The notes under the pieces are model-generated. The model ran no database searches. It was not told the DNA's origin and worked only from the letters and a program-made list of their open reading frames with translations. The position numbers and the translations under genes were made by a program. 64,000 nucleotides of DNA from Clostridium zeae (lineage in GTDB: Bacteria; Bacillota; Clostridia; Clostridiales; Clostridiaceae), in the NCBI RefSeq assembly GCF_017312485.1, contig NZ_BMBA01000009.1, positions 69,154-133,153 on the forward strand, given 5' to 3'. Shown one piece after another: positions 51,931-60,728 of this stretch; the stretch's first letter is position 1, and the number at the start of each line of letters is the position of its first letter.

Positions 51931-52758
51931 ATGGGTAGAAGGTTATTTTGTGAGATAAGTCCTTTAACATATAGAATTTCCGTATGTAAAGAACAAATTA
52001 AAAGGTATATTAAATGGTGGTTTGGTGGACAAATATATGCAAAGGAAAAAAGTTATAGTAAACTTCCAGTATTGGTATATGAACATAAGTCATTAATAAG
52101 GAGAAAGCTTGGTAACGTTGATCAGACGTTACAAGAAAATAAGGCAACCAATTTAATGCTGACAACTCCAAAAATTGATAGTGTCTTGATAAAGCCTGGG
52201 GAGACATTTTCATTTTGGAAGCTTGTAGGGAAATGCACTAAAGCAAAAGGCTATTTAGAAGGACTTACTATAAATAATAGCGGTACAAGCAGTGGAGTAG
52301 GTGGAGGAATGTGCCAATTTACAAATCTGATACATTGGATGGTTCTTCATAGTGATCTTACTATAGTAGAGCATCATCATCATAATGAATTCGATCTATT
52401 CCCAGACTATAATAGAGCTCTTCCTTTTGGGACAGGTACATCTATAGTATACAATTACCTTGATTATCAAGTTAAAAATAACACCAACAACACTTATCAA
52501 ATAATAACATATACTACAGATACTCATTTATGTGGGGAATTAAGATGCCTACATGAGCAGCAATATTCGTATCATATAGTTGAAAAAGAAGCGCACTTTT
52601 CTATAGAAGGTAATGATTATTATAGGAATAACAAAGTGTTTAGGAGAATAATTAATAAAATTGATGGTAACATAATTGAAGAGAGATTGCTAATAAAAAA
52701 TCATTCAAAGGTTATGTACGATAGTAAGTATATAGACAGCGAATTAATTAAACGATAA
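51931..52758 (+). CDS. VanW-family protein
   Basis: 275 residues. Core VanW landmarks: LIKPGETFSFWKLVG, the Gly-rich GVGGGMCQ, and HNEFDLFPDYNRALPFG. Members occur with vanB-type vancomycin resistance clusters and widely in clostridia as cell-wall-associated proteins of unknown biochemistry. No van ligase genes are here, so resistance is not implied. Lacks an obvious signal peptide and the N-terminal extension of larger VanW proteins. Single gene. Confidence 0.9.
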   Translation: MGRRLFCEISPLTYRISVCKEQIKRYIKWWFGGQIYAKEKSYSKLPVLVYEHKSLIRRKLGNVDQTLQENKATNLMLTTPKIDSVLIKPGETFSFWKLVGKCTKAKGYLEGLTINNSGTSSGVGGGMCQFTNLIHWMVLHSDLTIVEHHHHNEFDLFPDYNRALPFGTGTSIVYNYLDYQVKNNTNNTYQIITYTTDTHLCGELRCLHEQQYSYHIVEKEAHFSIEGNDYYRNNKVFRRIINKIDGNIIEERLLIKNHSKVMYDSKYIDSELIKR

Positions 52759-52927
52759 AATTATTTTATATTAAAATCTGCTACAACTATCTATAATTAT
52801 CTATTTATGGTATATTATTAAGTAATAATGATTCAATATAGATGATTATAATAATCTTAATTATAATTAAGGAAGCAAGTTTTGTATTTAAAAAGTAAAC
52901 TTATTATCAAGAAAGAGGTGTAAAGCA

Positions 52928-54412
52928 ATGAATATTGGATTTAAAAAATTTGGATGCACTGATGGTGAGGCAGCTATAATTTCTCTTTTTGAAGATAGAT
53001 TACAGACTCCTAATAGTGATGTAAATACTATATTAGAATATGCTAAAAACAAAGGAAGCTTTTTAGGAAAATTCGGTGAAATATATAACTTCGTTAGAAC
53101 AATAGATGGCAAAACTCAGGATATGGTTTTAGTTGGCTTGGGAAAAGAAGAAGCTATCGATGGAGAAAAAATTAGAAGAGCTATAGGAAAAGCTTTAAAG
53201 AAAGCTACAGAACTAAAAAATAAGAAAGTATTCATGAGACTTATAGATACGGACAAAGTTGAATTAAACTTAGTGGTAAAAGCCATGGTTGAGGGCGCTG
53301 GACTTAGCTCATATAAATTTAATAAGTACAAGAGTGAAAAAAATGATGATAAAGACCAAAGAGAATTTGAATTCTCAATTGGAAGTCCAAACATAGATGA
53401 TATTAAAGCATTAGATGTAGACAAATTTATAGAAGAAGCTAAGGTGCTTGTAGAAACAACAATATTAGCAAGAGATCTTGTAAACGAGCCTGCAAACACA
53501 ATCTATCCTGAGACTTTAGCTGAAGAAGCTGTAAAAGCTGGAGTTAAATATGGGTTCGAGACTGAGGTTCTTGAAAAAGAACAAATATGTGATCTGAAAA
53601 TGGAGGCTTTTTTATCTGTTGCTAGAGGTTCAAAGAAAAAACCAAGACTTATAGTAATGAGATATTTTGGAGATAATCAAAATAAAAACAATGTCCTTGG
53701 ATTAGTTGGAAAAGGACTAACATATGATTCTGGTGGATATTCATTAAAACCAAATGATGGAATGGTAACAATGAAATCAGATATGGGCGGTGCTGCGGCA
53801 GTTATAGGTGCAATAAGTGCAATAGCAAAATGTAAGCTTAAAATTAATGTAATTGCTGTGGTAGCTGCATGCGAAAATATGATATCAGGTAAAGCCTATA
53901 AACCTGGTGACATAATTGGATCTATGGCTGGCAAGACAATAGAAGTTTTAAATACTGATGCAGAAGGAAGACTAACTTTAGCAGATGCAGTTACTTATAT
54001 AATAAGAAAAGAAAATGCAACTGAAGTTATAGATTTAGCCACTCTTACTGGGGCTGCTTTAGTAGCTCTTGGAACTACAACAACAGCAGTGGTAACTAAC
54101 AAGGATAGTTTTTATGAAGAGCTTGTTAAGGCGTCAAAGGTGTCAGGCGAGAAGGTTTGGCAGCTTCCTGCATTTGAGGACTATAAAAAATTGATAAAGT
54201 CTGATATTGCTGATCTTAAGAATATAGGTGGAAGAAATGCAGGAACAATAACTGCAGGACTTTTCATAGGAGAATTCGTGGAAGATAAGCCATGGCTTCA
54301 TCTTGATATAGCAGGAACTGCATGGACTGATACTGCAGATGATTACTCTATAAAGGGTGGAACTGGTGCTGGAGTAAGAATTCTATATGAATTAGCAAAA
54401 GCTAGGGCTTAG
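52928..54412 (+). CDS. pepA: Leucyl aminopeptidase (M17)
   Basis: 494 residues. The C-terminal catalytic domain holds the two-metal site: [16 protein letters not shown] (Lys and Asp), [11 protein letters not shown] (Asp) and the M17 signature [13 protein letters not shown] (Asp/Glu). The N-terminal macro-like domain (about 1-165) is variable. Forms a hexamer in the cytoplasm and removes N-terminal Leu and other residues; E. coli PepA also binds DNA. AAAGAGGTG precedes the ATG; a strong terminator follows. Confidence 0.96.
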   Translation: MNIGFKKFGCTDGEAAIISLFEDRLQTPNSDVNTILEYAKNKGSFLGKFGEIYNFVRTIDGKTQDMVLVGLGKEEAIDGEKIRRAIGKALKKATELKNKKVFMRLIDTDKVELNLVVKAMVEGAGLSSYKFNKYKSEKNDDKDQREFEFSIGSPNIDDIKALDVDKFIEEAKVLVETTILARDLVNEPANTIYPETLAEEAVKAGVKYGFETEVLEKEQICDLKMEAFLSVARGSKKKPRLIVMRYFGDNQNKNNVLGLVGKGLTYDSGGYSLKPNDGMVTMKSDMGGAAAVIGAISAIAKCKLKINVIAVVAACENMISGKAYKPGDIIGSMAGKTIEVLNTDAEGRLTLADAVTYIIRKENATEVIDLATLTGAALVALGTTTTAVVTNKDSFYEELVKASKVSGEKVWQLPAFEDYKKLIKSDIADLKNIGGRNAGTITAGLFIGEFVEDKPWLHLDIAGTAWTDTADDYSIKGGTGAGVRILYELAKARA

Positions 54413-54417
54413 CATAG

Positions 54418-54456
54418 AAAAGCCGCTAAAGAAGGTTACTTTAGCGGCTTTTTATT
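54418..54456 (+). terminator. Terminator after pepA, same loop as repeat C hairpin 2
   Basis: AAAAGCCGCTAAAG pairs with CTTTAGCGGCTTTT around AAGGTTA, then T5. The loop and its closing bases match the terminator hairpin of repeat family C (AAGGTCA loop). Confidence 0.9.
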
Positions 54457-54549
54457 TTGAGCGTATTTATAGAATTATTTTTTGTGTATTTGTGTATTTG
54501 TAGAATTATCTTGGTAGTTAATATTAATTGACCTTATTTTAGAGTTACT

Positions 54550-55668
54550 TTAATTATCTTTTTTGCTTTTTTCATTTGAGTGCTCATTTTTTCTTATTTC
54601 TTGATCTGAACCTTTAGTTTCTTTTTTTTCACTAGCTTCTGTTTTCTTTACTTCAGAAGTAGAGCTTTTCTTGGAGTCAGTAGTTTTTTGAGCTGTTGCA
54701 GCAGGTGCTCTAACAGCTGAAGTAGAAGTAATTGCTGTGTTAGAAGATCCTTCAGTGCTTGTGCTACTATTTGAAGATCCTGATTCTGTAGCTGGTGTAG
54801 TTGTTGCATCATCTGAATCAGTTTCTTTAGTTGTAGTATCAGAACCCTTACCTACTTTTGCTTGATGTACAACTGATTGCTTATTTGCCTTTGCTGTCTC
54901 AAGAGCAGTTTGTTTTTGTGTAAATGTATCAGTAGCTACGTTTAATACTTCCTGTGCCTTTGCTATTGCATCAGAATCACCAGATTTAGTAGCATCTTTT
55001 AAAGCTTTATTAGCTTCATTTACTTGCTTTCTAGCAGTGTTAAGATCATGTATAGCAGATACCATTTGCTTAACTGCTTCTTTTTTTTGTTTTTGCATTT
55101 CAATTACTGTAGATAATTTATCTTGATCTTCATCAGAAATTTGATCTTTTATTGAATCAAGAATTTCAATAGAATCTGAATCAGTATCTTCAATAGATTT
55201 ATCTGCTGAATCAATTGAAGATATTTCTTTGTCTAGTTCTGATGTACTAGCAGAAGTGTCATTAGTGTCGGAAGCTGTAGTATCTGAATCAGGGGAAGAT
55301 TTGGTGATATTTGTATTAGTAATAATTTCTTCTGCCTCTGCTTGTGTCTTTGAAGTCACATCTTCTAAACCTTCTAGAGATATTGAAACCAAGTTTTTCT
55401 TATCTTTTTCTAGAAGTGTTTGAATTTCTCCTAGTCTTTCCTTTTGGATTTCTAATAATTTTTGTATTTTTTTATTAGGATCTTTCGTGAATCTTAGTTG
55501 TATATTCTCTATAGCCTTATCTAAAGGATAGAATATGCTATCTGGTGTTAATCCAGCGTAAGATTTATAATCCGTAGTCTTGTTAGTTGTAGTATCTGCT
55601 GCAAAAGCTGGAACAGAAAATGATAATGAAAACATTAATGATAAACCTAAGATATATTTTTTCTTCAT
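54550..55668 (-). CDS. Secreted DUF5667 protein with low-complexity tail
   Basis: 372 residues from ATG 55668 (GAGGAGG upstream). A clear signal peptide (cut likely at AFA-AD, about residue 24) precedes a DUF5667 domain: YAGLTPDSIFYPLDKAIENI followed by helical KERLGEIQTLLEKD. The middle is a charged helical hairpin around MVSAIHDLNTARKQVNEANK, and the last 110 residues are Ser/Thr/Lys/Glu-rich without fold. Exported, probably wall-associated. It diverges from sigI across a region with sigma-I-like promoter motifs. Confidence 0.8.
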   Translation of the reverse strand: MKKKYILGLSLMFSLSFSVPAFAADTTTNKTTDYKSYAGLTPDSIFYPLDKAIENIQLRFTKDPNKKIQKLLEIQKERLGEIQTLLEKDKKNLVSISLEGLEDVTSKTQAEAEEIITNTNITKSSPDSDTTASDTNDTSASTSELDKEISSIDSADKSIEDTDSDSIEILDSIKDQISDEDQDKLSTVIEMQKQKKEAVKQMVSAIHDLNTARKQVNEANKALKDATKSGDSDAIAKAQEVLNVATDTFTQKQTALETAKANKQSVVHQAKVGKGSDTTTKETDSDDATTTPATESGSSNSSTSTEGSSNTAITSTSAVRAPAATAQKTTDSKKSSTSEVKKTEASEKKETKGSDQEIRKNEHSNEKSKKDN

Positions 55669-55762
55669 GAGTAATCCTCCTCTTATTTTCAAATAATATT
55701 ATTTAAGACTAAATTTTAATAAAAGTAATTATTTTGCTAGCAATTAGCCTTGCATATTAATT

Positions 55763-55828
55763 TACGACACATAAAAAAGCTTTAGGGGGGTAAGTAATTG
55801 CCCCCTTAAAAATCAAAGTTCTTACGTA
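55763..55828. promoter_or_regulatory. Two divergent sigma-I-like promoter candidates sharing a hairpin
   Basis: Plus strand: CCCCC (55801-55805), 19 bp, CGTA (55825-55828). Minus strand: CCCCCC (complement of 55785-55790), 18 bp, CGTA (complement of 55763-55766). From memory, sigma-I promoters have a C-rich -35 and a CGWA-like -10. The two C/G runs are complementary (hairpin 55781-55810). On the minus strand the hairpin is followed by GCTTTTTTAT and could also act as a terminator. Confidence 0.45.
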
Positions 55829-55957
55829 TAAATAAGTATAGAACTCTTGAAATTTGAGAATATTTTTTAGTATTACTCAATTGTGAAGTTGAAATTTACA
55901 AGTAATTTGAATTAATAAGCTATAATATTATAGGGCTCCTAGCTCATGTGGTGATTC

Positions 55958-56003
55958 ATACATTGTCGAAAATATTCATAATTTAATATTTTCGACAATG
56001 TAT
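55958..56003 (+). promoter_or_regulatory. Long perfect palindrome in the sigI leader
   Basis: A 19-bp perfect inverted repeat (55958-55976 and 55985-56003, arm ATACATTGTCGAAAATATT) around an 8-base loop, 64 bp before sigI. Flanking TCCTA (left) and TAGGA (right) could extend it to about 55936-56024. There is no T-run. Confidence 0.7.
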
Positions 56004-56066
56004 ATGTGAAGCTTTCATATAGGAACTCTTTAAAAATTATGAACTCAAGCAGGATGGTGAAAAACT

Positions 56067-56735
56067 ATGAAGGAAGAGTTTTTGATTGAAGATAAGAATA
56101 GATTTATAGAAGAAAACTTAGGTTTCGTATATAAAACTGCTTCTTTTATATGTAAAAAGCAGTTAGATAGGAAAAATGATGAAGAGTTTAGTATAGCCAT
56201 AGAGGCTTTTAACAAGGCATGTGATAATTTTTCTAAAGAAAAAGGGAATTTTTTCTCTTACGCTAAAATAGTAATGCGAAATTCTTTAATTGATTTTTTT
56301 AGAAGTTCTAAAAATATTCCTATTTTATATTTTGAGGAAGAAGAAGGCATGAAAGATATAGATAATACTATATCTTTAGATAAATTTGATAGAGAGCAAG
56401 AACAAAAAAGCAGAGTGGAAGAGATAAATTTATATAAAGAAAAGTTGGAAGAATTTAAAATAAATTTCTATGAGCTTTCTAAAAGCTCACCTAACCATAA
56501 GGATACTCGAGAAGATGTGCTTAATGCAGCACTAATATGCTCTAGGAATGAAGAAATAATGAATATCTTATACGAAACAAAAAAGTTACCTATAGTACGA
56601 ATTATTGAACTTACAGGCAGAAATAGAAAGTTTATAGAAAAGTGGAGAAAATATATGATATCATTAATAATTCTACTTTCTAGTAATGAATACATATACC
56701 TCAAATCCTATTTAAATATAAGAAGGAAGGAGTAG
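56067..56735 (+). CDS. sigI: RNA polymerase sigma factor SigI
   Basis: 222 residues. SigI-type region 2 (FIEENLGFVYKTASFICKKQ, DEEFSIAIEAFNKACDNFSKEKGNFFSYAKIVMRNSLIDFFR) and the SigI-specific C-terminal domain (RNEEIMNILYETKKLPIVRIIELTGRNRKFIEKWRKYM) in place of an ordinary region 4. SigI factors respond to heat, wall stress or, in cellulolytic clostridia, polysaccharides, and are held inactive by membrane-bound RsgI. rsgI follows 7 bp downstream. Slightly shorter than Bacillus SigI. Confidence 0.93.
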   Translation: MKEEFLIEDKNRFIEENLGFVYKTASFICKKQLDRKNDEEFSIAIEAFNKACDNFSKEKGNFFSYAKIVMRNSLIDFFRSSKNIPILYFEEEEGMKDIDNTISLDKFDREQEQKSRVEEINLYKEKLEEFKINFYELSKSSPNHKDTREDVLNAALICSRNEEIMNILYETKKLPIVRIIELTGRNRKFIEKWRKYMISLIILLSSNEYIYLKSYLNIRRKE

Positions 56736-56742
56736 TAGTATA

Positions 56743-57642
56743 ATGAAAAAGAATGGAGTAGTTGTTGAAACAAAAGGAAGTAAAGTCATATTGCTAACTG
56801 AGACTGGAGAGTTTGCACTTGTAAAAGCTTCTAATATTTTACCTATAAAGGGTGAAATCTACGAAGGTAATATTGTTAGTAGTAATAGTACAATAAAAAG
56901 ACTTGCAGTTCTAGCTGCAACCTTCCTAATGATATTTACATTTGGAATAGTAGATTATTATAAGCCTGTAAAAGCAGTCGAATTAGATGCAAATTCAAGA
57001 ATATTAATACAAGCTAATCGTTGGAATAGAGTTGTTAAAGTTGAAGTAGATGATGAAAATTTTAAAGCTGTAGTAGATAAGGTTAAGCTTAATAATATGA
57101 TTTTAGCTGATGCTGTAAAAGAGATTGTAAGTGAAGCTAAGAATGAGAAGTTGATAGATTCATATTCGGATATAAATATAACGCCAGTTAAGGGGAAAGT
57201 TGATATAGCACAAGTTACTGAAGATATAAATGAATTGAAAAAACTTGAGATAAGAGAAGATAAGGGCAAGAAGAAAGATCAACAAAAAAATCAGAATGAT
57301 AACAACAACAATGTAAATGAAGATAAGAATTCTATAAATAATAAAACTGAAAATAAAGAAAGTAAACCTTCAAATGATGAAAATAAAAAATCTACTAACG
57401 AAGTAGATAAAGGCAATAATACAAATGTTGATGGGAATAAAAAAAATAATGATAACAATAAAAATAATGATAACAATAGAAGCAACAATTCAAATCAATC
57501 AAATGAAGAAATAAAAAAAAATAATGGAAATTCAGACAACAAAACTAGTAAAAATACAAATGAAAATAAGTCTAATGGCAATGGGAATAAAAGCAAAAAA
57601 GAAAATAATAAATCTTACTTAAAGGCAAATGTAAGTGAATAA
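56743..57642 (+). CDS. rsgI: RsgI-type transmembrane anti-sigma-I factor, variant cleavage site
   Basis: 299 residues. The cytoplasmic anti-sigma domain (1-50, GVVVETKGSKVILLTETGEF), one membrane helix (about 52-70), the exported beta region containing ELDANSRILIQANRW, and a Lys/Asn/Glu-rich tail from about 180 with long Asn runs. In well-studied RsgI proteins an Asn-Pro pair in this place self-cleaves as a step in sigma-I release; here it is Asn84-Ser85. Cotranscribed with sigI. No sugar-binding module is visible. Confidence 0.9.
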   Translation: MKKNGVVVETKGSKVILLTETGEFALVKASNILPIKGEIYEGNIVSSNSTIKRLAVLAATFLMIFTFGIVDYYKPVKAVELDANSRILIQANRWNRVVKVEVDDENFKAVVDKVKLNNMILADAVKEIVSEAKNEKLIDSYSDINITPVKGKVDIAQVTEDINELKKLEIREDKGKKKDQQKNQNDNNNNVNEDKNSINNKTENKESKPSNDENKKSTNEVDKGNNTNVDGNKKNNDNNKNNDNNRSNNSNQSNEEIKKNNGNSDNKTSKNTNENKSNGNGNKSKKENNKSYLKANVSE

Positions 57643-57644
57643 TT

Positions 57645-57677
57645 ACAATACCCAGCAGAAATCCTGCTGGGTATTGT
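57645..57677 (+). terminator. Hairpin after rsgI
   Basis: ACAATACCCAGCAG (57645-57658) pairs perfectly with CTGCTGGGTATTGT (57664-57677). The following T-run is poor, so termination may depend on the strong stem. Confidence 0.75.
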
Positions 57678-57757
57678 GATTATCATAAATCTCATAATGA
57701 AATTTGTTTTATTAATTCATATCTCACAATTGAGAATTGAGTTTATAGTTATTTATT

Positions 57758-59149
57758 TTAAAAATCCGCTTGCCCTGTAGTTCTTGGGAAAGGAATTACA
57801 TCTCTTATATTTGACATACCAGTGATGTACATTATTAATCTTTCAAATCCTAAACCGAAACCTGAGTGAACAGTTTCACCATATTTTCTTAATTCAAGAT
57901 ACCACCAATAATCCTCTTTGTTAAGTCCAAGTTCTTCAAGTCTTGCTTCGAGCATTTGAAGTCTTTCTTCTCTTTGGCTTCCCCCTATGATTTCACCGAT
58001 GCCAGGAACTAGACAGTCCATTGCAGCAACTGTTTTTCCATCTTCGTTTAATCTCATATAAAAAGCTTTAATTTCTTTAGGATAATTAGTTACAAACACA
58101 GGCTTTTTGAATATTTCTTCAGTTAAATATCTTTCATGCTCAGTCTGTAAGTCTATACCCCACTCTACAGGATAATCAAATTCTTTTCCTGAATTCTTAA
58201 GTAATTCAACTGCTTCTGTATAAGTAACTTTTCCAAAGTCAGAACTGATTATATGATCTAATCTATCTTTTAATCCTTTGTCTATGAATTGGTTAAAGAA
58301 GTCAATTTCTTCAGGACATTCATCCATAACATATTTTATAACATATTTAAGCATTTGTTCTGCTAATTCCATGTCATCTTGAAGATTAGCAAAAGCCATT
58401 TCAGGTTCTATCATCCAGAACTCAGCGGCATGTCTTGCTGTATTTGAGTTTTCCGCTCTAAATGTAGGTCCAAAAGTATATATATTTCTGAAAGCTAAAG
58501 CGTAAGATTCTCCATTTAGCTGACCTGATACAGTAAGATTAGCTTCTTTTCCGAAAAAGTCCTCGCTGAAATCAATGGTTCCTTCTTTAGTTTTTGGAAT
58601 GTTGTTTAAATCCATAGTAGTTAATTTAAACATTTCTCCAGCGCCTTCACAATCACTACCAGTTATTATTGGAGTGTGAACATAGACAAAACTTTGATCT
58701 TGGAAGAACTTATGTATTGCATAAGCCGCTACAGAACGAACTCTAAAAACAGCTGAAAATGCATTACTTCTAGGTCTTAAATGAGCTATTGTTCTTAAAT
58801 ATTCAAAAGTATGTCTCTTTTTTTGTAGAGGATAATCAGAAGAGGACATTCCCTCTATTATTATCTCTTCAGCTTGTATTTCAAAAGGCTGTTTTGCATC
58901 AGGTGTTGGCACTAATTTACCTATAACGGAGATTGATGAACTTATCGGTAGCTTAGATACATCCTTGAAATTCGTAATCTTATTATCAAATACCACTTGA
59001 ACATTTTTGAAGAATGAGCCATCATTAACTTCTATAAACCCAAAAGCATTTGATGCTCTTAATGTTCTTATCCAACCTGAAATTTTTACACTTTTTTCAA
59101 TATGCTCTTCTGTGCTTCTGTATAGAGCTCTAACTAATGTAGTGTCCAT
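57758..59149 (-). CDS. asnS: Asparaginyl-tRNA synthetase
   Basis: 463 residues. N-terminal OB-fold anticodon domain ([24 protein letters not shown]), class II catalytic core with motif 2 ([21 protein letters not shown]) and motif 3 ([16 protein letters not shown]). The AsnRS-specific [12 protein letters not shown] is present, which separates it from AspRS. It charges tRNA-Asn. A T-box-type leader precedes it on the minus strand. Single gene converging on rsgI. Confidence 0.96.
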   Translation of the reverse strand: MDTTLVRALYRSTEEHIEKSVKISGWIRTLRASNAFGFIEVNDGSFFKNVQVVFDNKITNFKDVSKLPISSSISVIGKLVPTPDAKQPFEIQAEEIIIEGMSSSDYPLQKKRHTFEYLRTIAHLRPRSNAFSAVFRVRSVAAYAIHKFFQDQSFVYVHTPIITGSDCEGAGEMFKLTTMDLNNIPKTKEGTIDFSEDFFGKEANLTVSGQLNGESYALAFRNIYTFGPTFRAENSNTARHAAEFWMIEPEMAFANLQDDMELAEQMLKYVIKYVMDECPEEIDFFNQFIDKGLKDRLDHIISSDFGKVTYTEAVELLKNSGKEFDYPVEWGIDLQTEHERYLTEEIFKKPVFVTNYPKEIKAFYMRLNEDGKTVAAMDCLVPGIGEIIGGSQREERLQMLEARLEELGLNKEDYWWYLELRKYGETVHSGFGLGFERLIMYITGMSNIRDVIPFPRTTGQADF

Positions 59150-59229
59150 TATATGACCTCACTTTCTAAATTATATTATTTACGTTTCTAATGTATTTTA
59201 TAGGTATAGTTTACATTTAAGACTAAAAT

Positions 59230-59390
59230 AAAAAAACCTATCAATCCATTAGTATGGACGAAAGGCTATATTTCCACGGTACCATCTAATTTGTCACAAT
59301 AGATGACTTTGCATACAGCACGATAGTGCTTTTAATATAACGGTTTTAACCGGTTAAGCCTAGTAATTTTAACACTTAAACCCTTAAATC
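59230..59390 (-). promoter_or_regulatory. T-box leader of asnS with very short Stem I
   Basis: On the minus strand a T-box core TGGTACCGTGGAAA (complement of 59271-59284) precedes GCCTTTCGTCC and a terminator (TCCAT/ATGGA, then GATAGG and T7; 59231-59260). A Stem III-like CGGTTAAAACCG lies at about 59341-59352. Upstream only about 35 nt remain before the predicted start point, enough for a small hairpin (GGTTTAAG/CTTAACC) but not a normal Stem I. Confidence 0.75.
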
Positions 59391-59396
59391 ATATTT

Positions 59397-59425
59397 ATTT
59401 TACACTAATAGTTTAATAAATGCAA
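59397..59425 (-). promoter_or_regulatory. Promoter of asnS
   Basis: On the minus strand TTGCAT (complement of 59420-59425), 17-bp spacer, TAAAAT (complement of 59397-59402); start point expected near 59390. Confidence 0.6.
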
Positions 59426-59475
59426 TTATTCACTCATAAAATATACAGATATATTGATATTTAAGAGGAAAGCTT

Positions 59476-59925
59476 ATGACTAGTTCAAGCGAAGAGCTAT
59501 TATTACAAAAGTATAATAAGATAAATTTTTATAAAAAGATGATTTTATTAAGTACAAGAGAAAATAGTTTAGGGCTTATAAAGGATATCGAAAGGTTAAC
59601 AGTACAAATTGAAGGTATATTAGATTATTATAAGGAAAAAAGCGCAGAAAAACAAGTAGAAAAAGATACTGTAGAAACAGTTTTTTCTTTTAGAACTAGA
59701 GAGTTTACAATGAAGGAATTATCCGAATATAATGGCGTAGGCGATAATCAGGCTTATATAGCTGTTAATGGAACAGTTTATGATATTACAGGAGAGAGGG
59801 TATTAAATCAGGTATTAGCTGCTGGTTTTAGACCAGGAACTGACCTTTCAGGACCATTTAATTCAGGAAAACTCAGCAAACAGCTACTGAATAATATAAG
59901 AATTGTTGGTGTTCTAAGAGATTAA
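59476..59925 (+). CDS. Cytochrome b5-like heme/steroid-binding domain protein
   Basis: 149 residues. The first 65 residues are a charged helical/coiled region (SLGLIKDIERLTVQIEGIL). The C-terminal 75 residues match the bacterial cytochrome b5-like domain: FTMKELSEYNGVGDNQAYIA, NGTVYDITGE. The two axial heme His of true cytochrome b5 are not evident, so it may bind a steroid-like or other ligand instead, or none. AGAGGAAAG precedes the ATG. Soluble; function unknown. Confidence 0.85.
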   Translation: MTSSSEELLLQKYNKINFYKKMILLSTRENSLGLIKDIERLTVQIEGILDYYKEKSAEKQVEKDTVETVFSFRTREFTMKELSEYNGVGDNQAYIAVNGTVYDITGERVLNQVLAAGFRPGTDLSGPFNSGKLSKQLLNNIRIVGVLRD

Positions 59926-59932
59926 GTTAAGT

Positions 59933-59961
59933 GATCATGATATACATTATATATCATGATC
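59933..59961 (+). terminator. Hairpin after the cytochrome b5-domain gene
   Basis: GATCATGATATA (59933-59944) pairs perfectly with TATATCATGATC (59950-59961). It abuts a family B arm; no T-run. Confidence 0.6.
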
Positions 59962-60024
59962 ATATTAATTCTTTGCGTAAGCTCATTGAAGCATCGGATG
60001 GATAACTACTTAATTTCGACACAG
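59958..60024 (+). repeat. Single arm of fold-back element family B
   Basis: ATCATATTAATTCTTTGCGT and the following AAGCTCATTGAAGCATCGGATG match the right arm of the complete copy at 4.5 kb with about five changes through TTAATTTCGACA. Confidence 0.82.
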
Positions 60025-60029
60025 ACCCA

Positions 60030-60728
60030 TTATTCGTAACCAGTTTCGTAAGAATGAATTAAGGTTGAAGGAAACTTCTTCATCTCCATGTCTTTCATTA
60101 TTCTTTTATATTCATAGCTCACTTTTCTTATTTCTGCGCGAGTGCTTCTACCTTTAGATATATCTATTATTGCGTAAGTTGAATCTGGGGAACCGTTTTT
60201 AGGTTTACCTACACTACCACCATTTATTATCATTTTATTTTTCAATTGCTTTACCATAGGCATATGTGTGTGCGCGCATACTAATATATCCTCATCTATT
60301 TCGTCTACTATAGTATCTAAATCAGGATTATTTTCATATAAGTACTCATCTATTTTATTTGGGCTTCCATGAACGAAAAGTATTTTTCTATTATCAATTT
60401 TTAAAGATATACTGTCTGGTAAGTTTTCAAGATAGTATTTATTTGAAGCTCTTAATTCTTCTACAGTCCAAGGCAGAGAAAAAGAATTTATATTCGTGTC
60501 TCTTATATATGTGAAGCCATTATCTACAACAGATGTATCATAGTTTCCTTTTATACATAAAAATCCTCTTCTTTTTACCATAGCTATAACTTCATTTGGC
60601 TGAGGCCCATAACCAACCAAGTCTCCTAAGCAAATCACTGTGTCTACATTTTGAGTATCTATATCTTCAATAACTCTAATCAGAGCATAAAGGTTACTGT
60701 GTATATCTGATATAACTGCAATTCTCAT
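60030..60728 (-). CDS. Calcineurin-like metallophosphoesterase (YfcE/MJ0936 type)
   Basis: 232 residues. All metallophosphoesterase motifs are present: SDIHSN, GDLVGYGPQPNE, GNYD, FVHGSPN, AHTHMP and GSVGKPKNG. Family members hydrolyse phosphodiesters with two metal ions (often Mn) in the cytoplasm; the physiological substrate is unknown. AGGAGG precedes the ATG. An inverted repeat lies over the promoter. Confidence 0.93.
   Translation of the reverse strand: MRIAVISDIHSNLYALIRVIEDIDTQNVDTVICLGDLVGYGPQPNEVIAMVKRRGFLCIKGNYDTSVVDNGFTYIRDTNINSFSLPWTVEELRASNKYYLENLPDSISLKIDNRKILFVHGSPNKIDEYLYENNPDLDTIVDEIDEDILVCAHTHMPMVKQLKNKMIINGGSVGKPKNGSPDSTYAIIDISKGRSTRAEIRKVSYEYKRIMKDMEMKKFPSTLIHSYETGYE

Noticed and set aside
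51931-52758. Vancomycin resistance locus
   Set aside because: A VanW-family gene alone is widespread in clostridia; no vanH/A/X-type, ligase or two-component genes are nearby.
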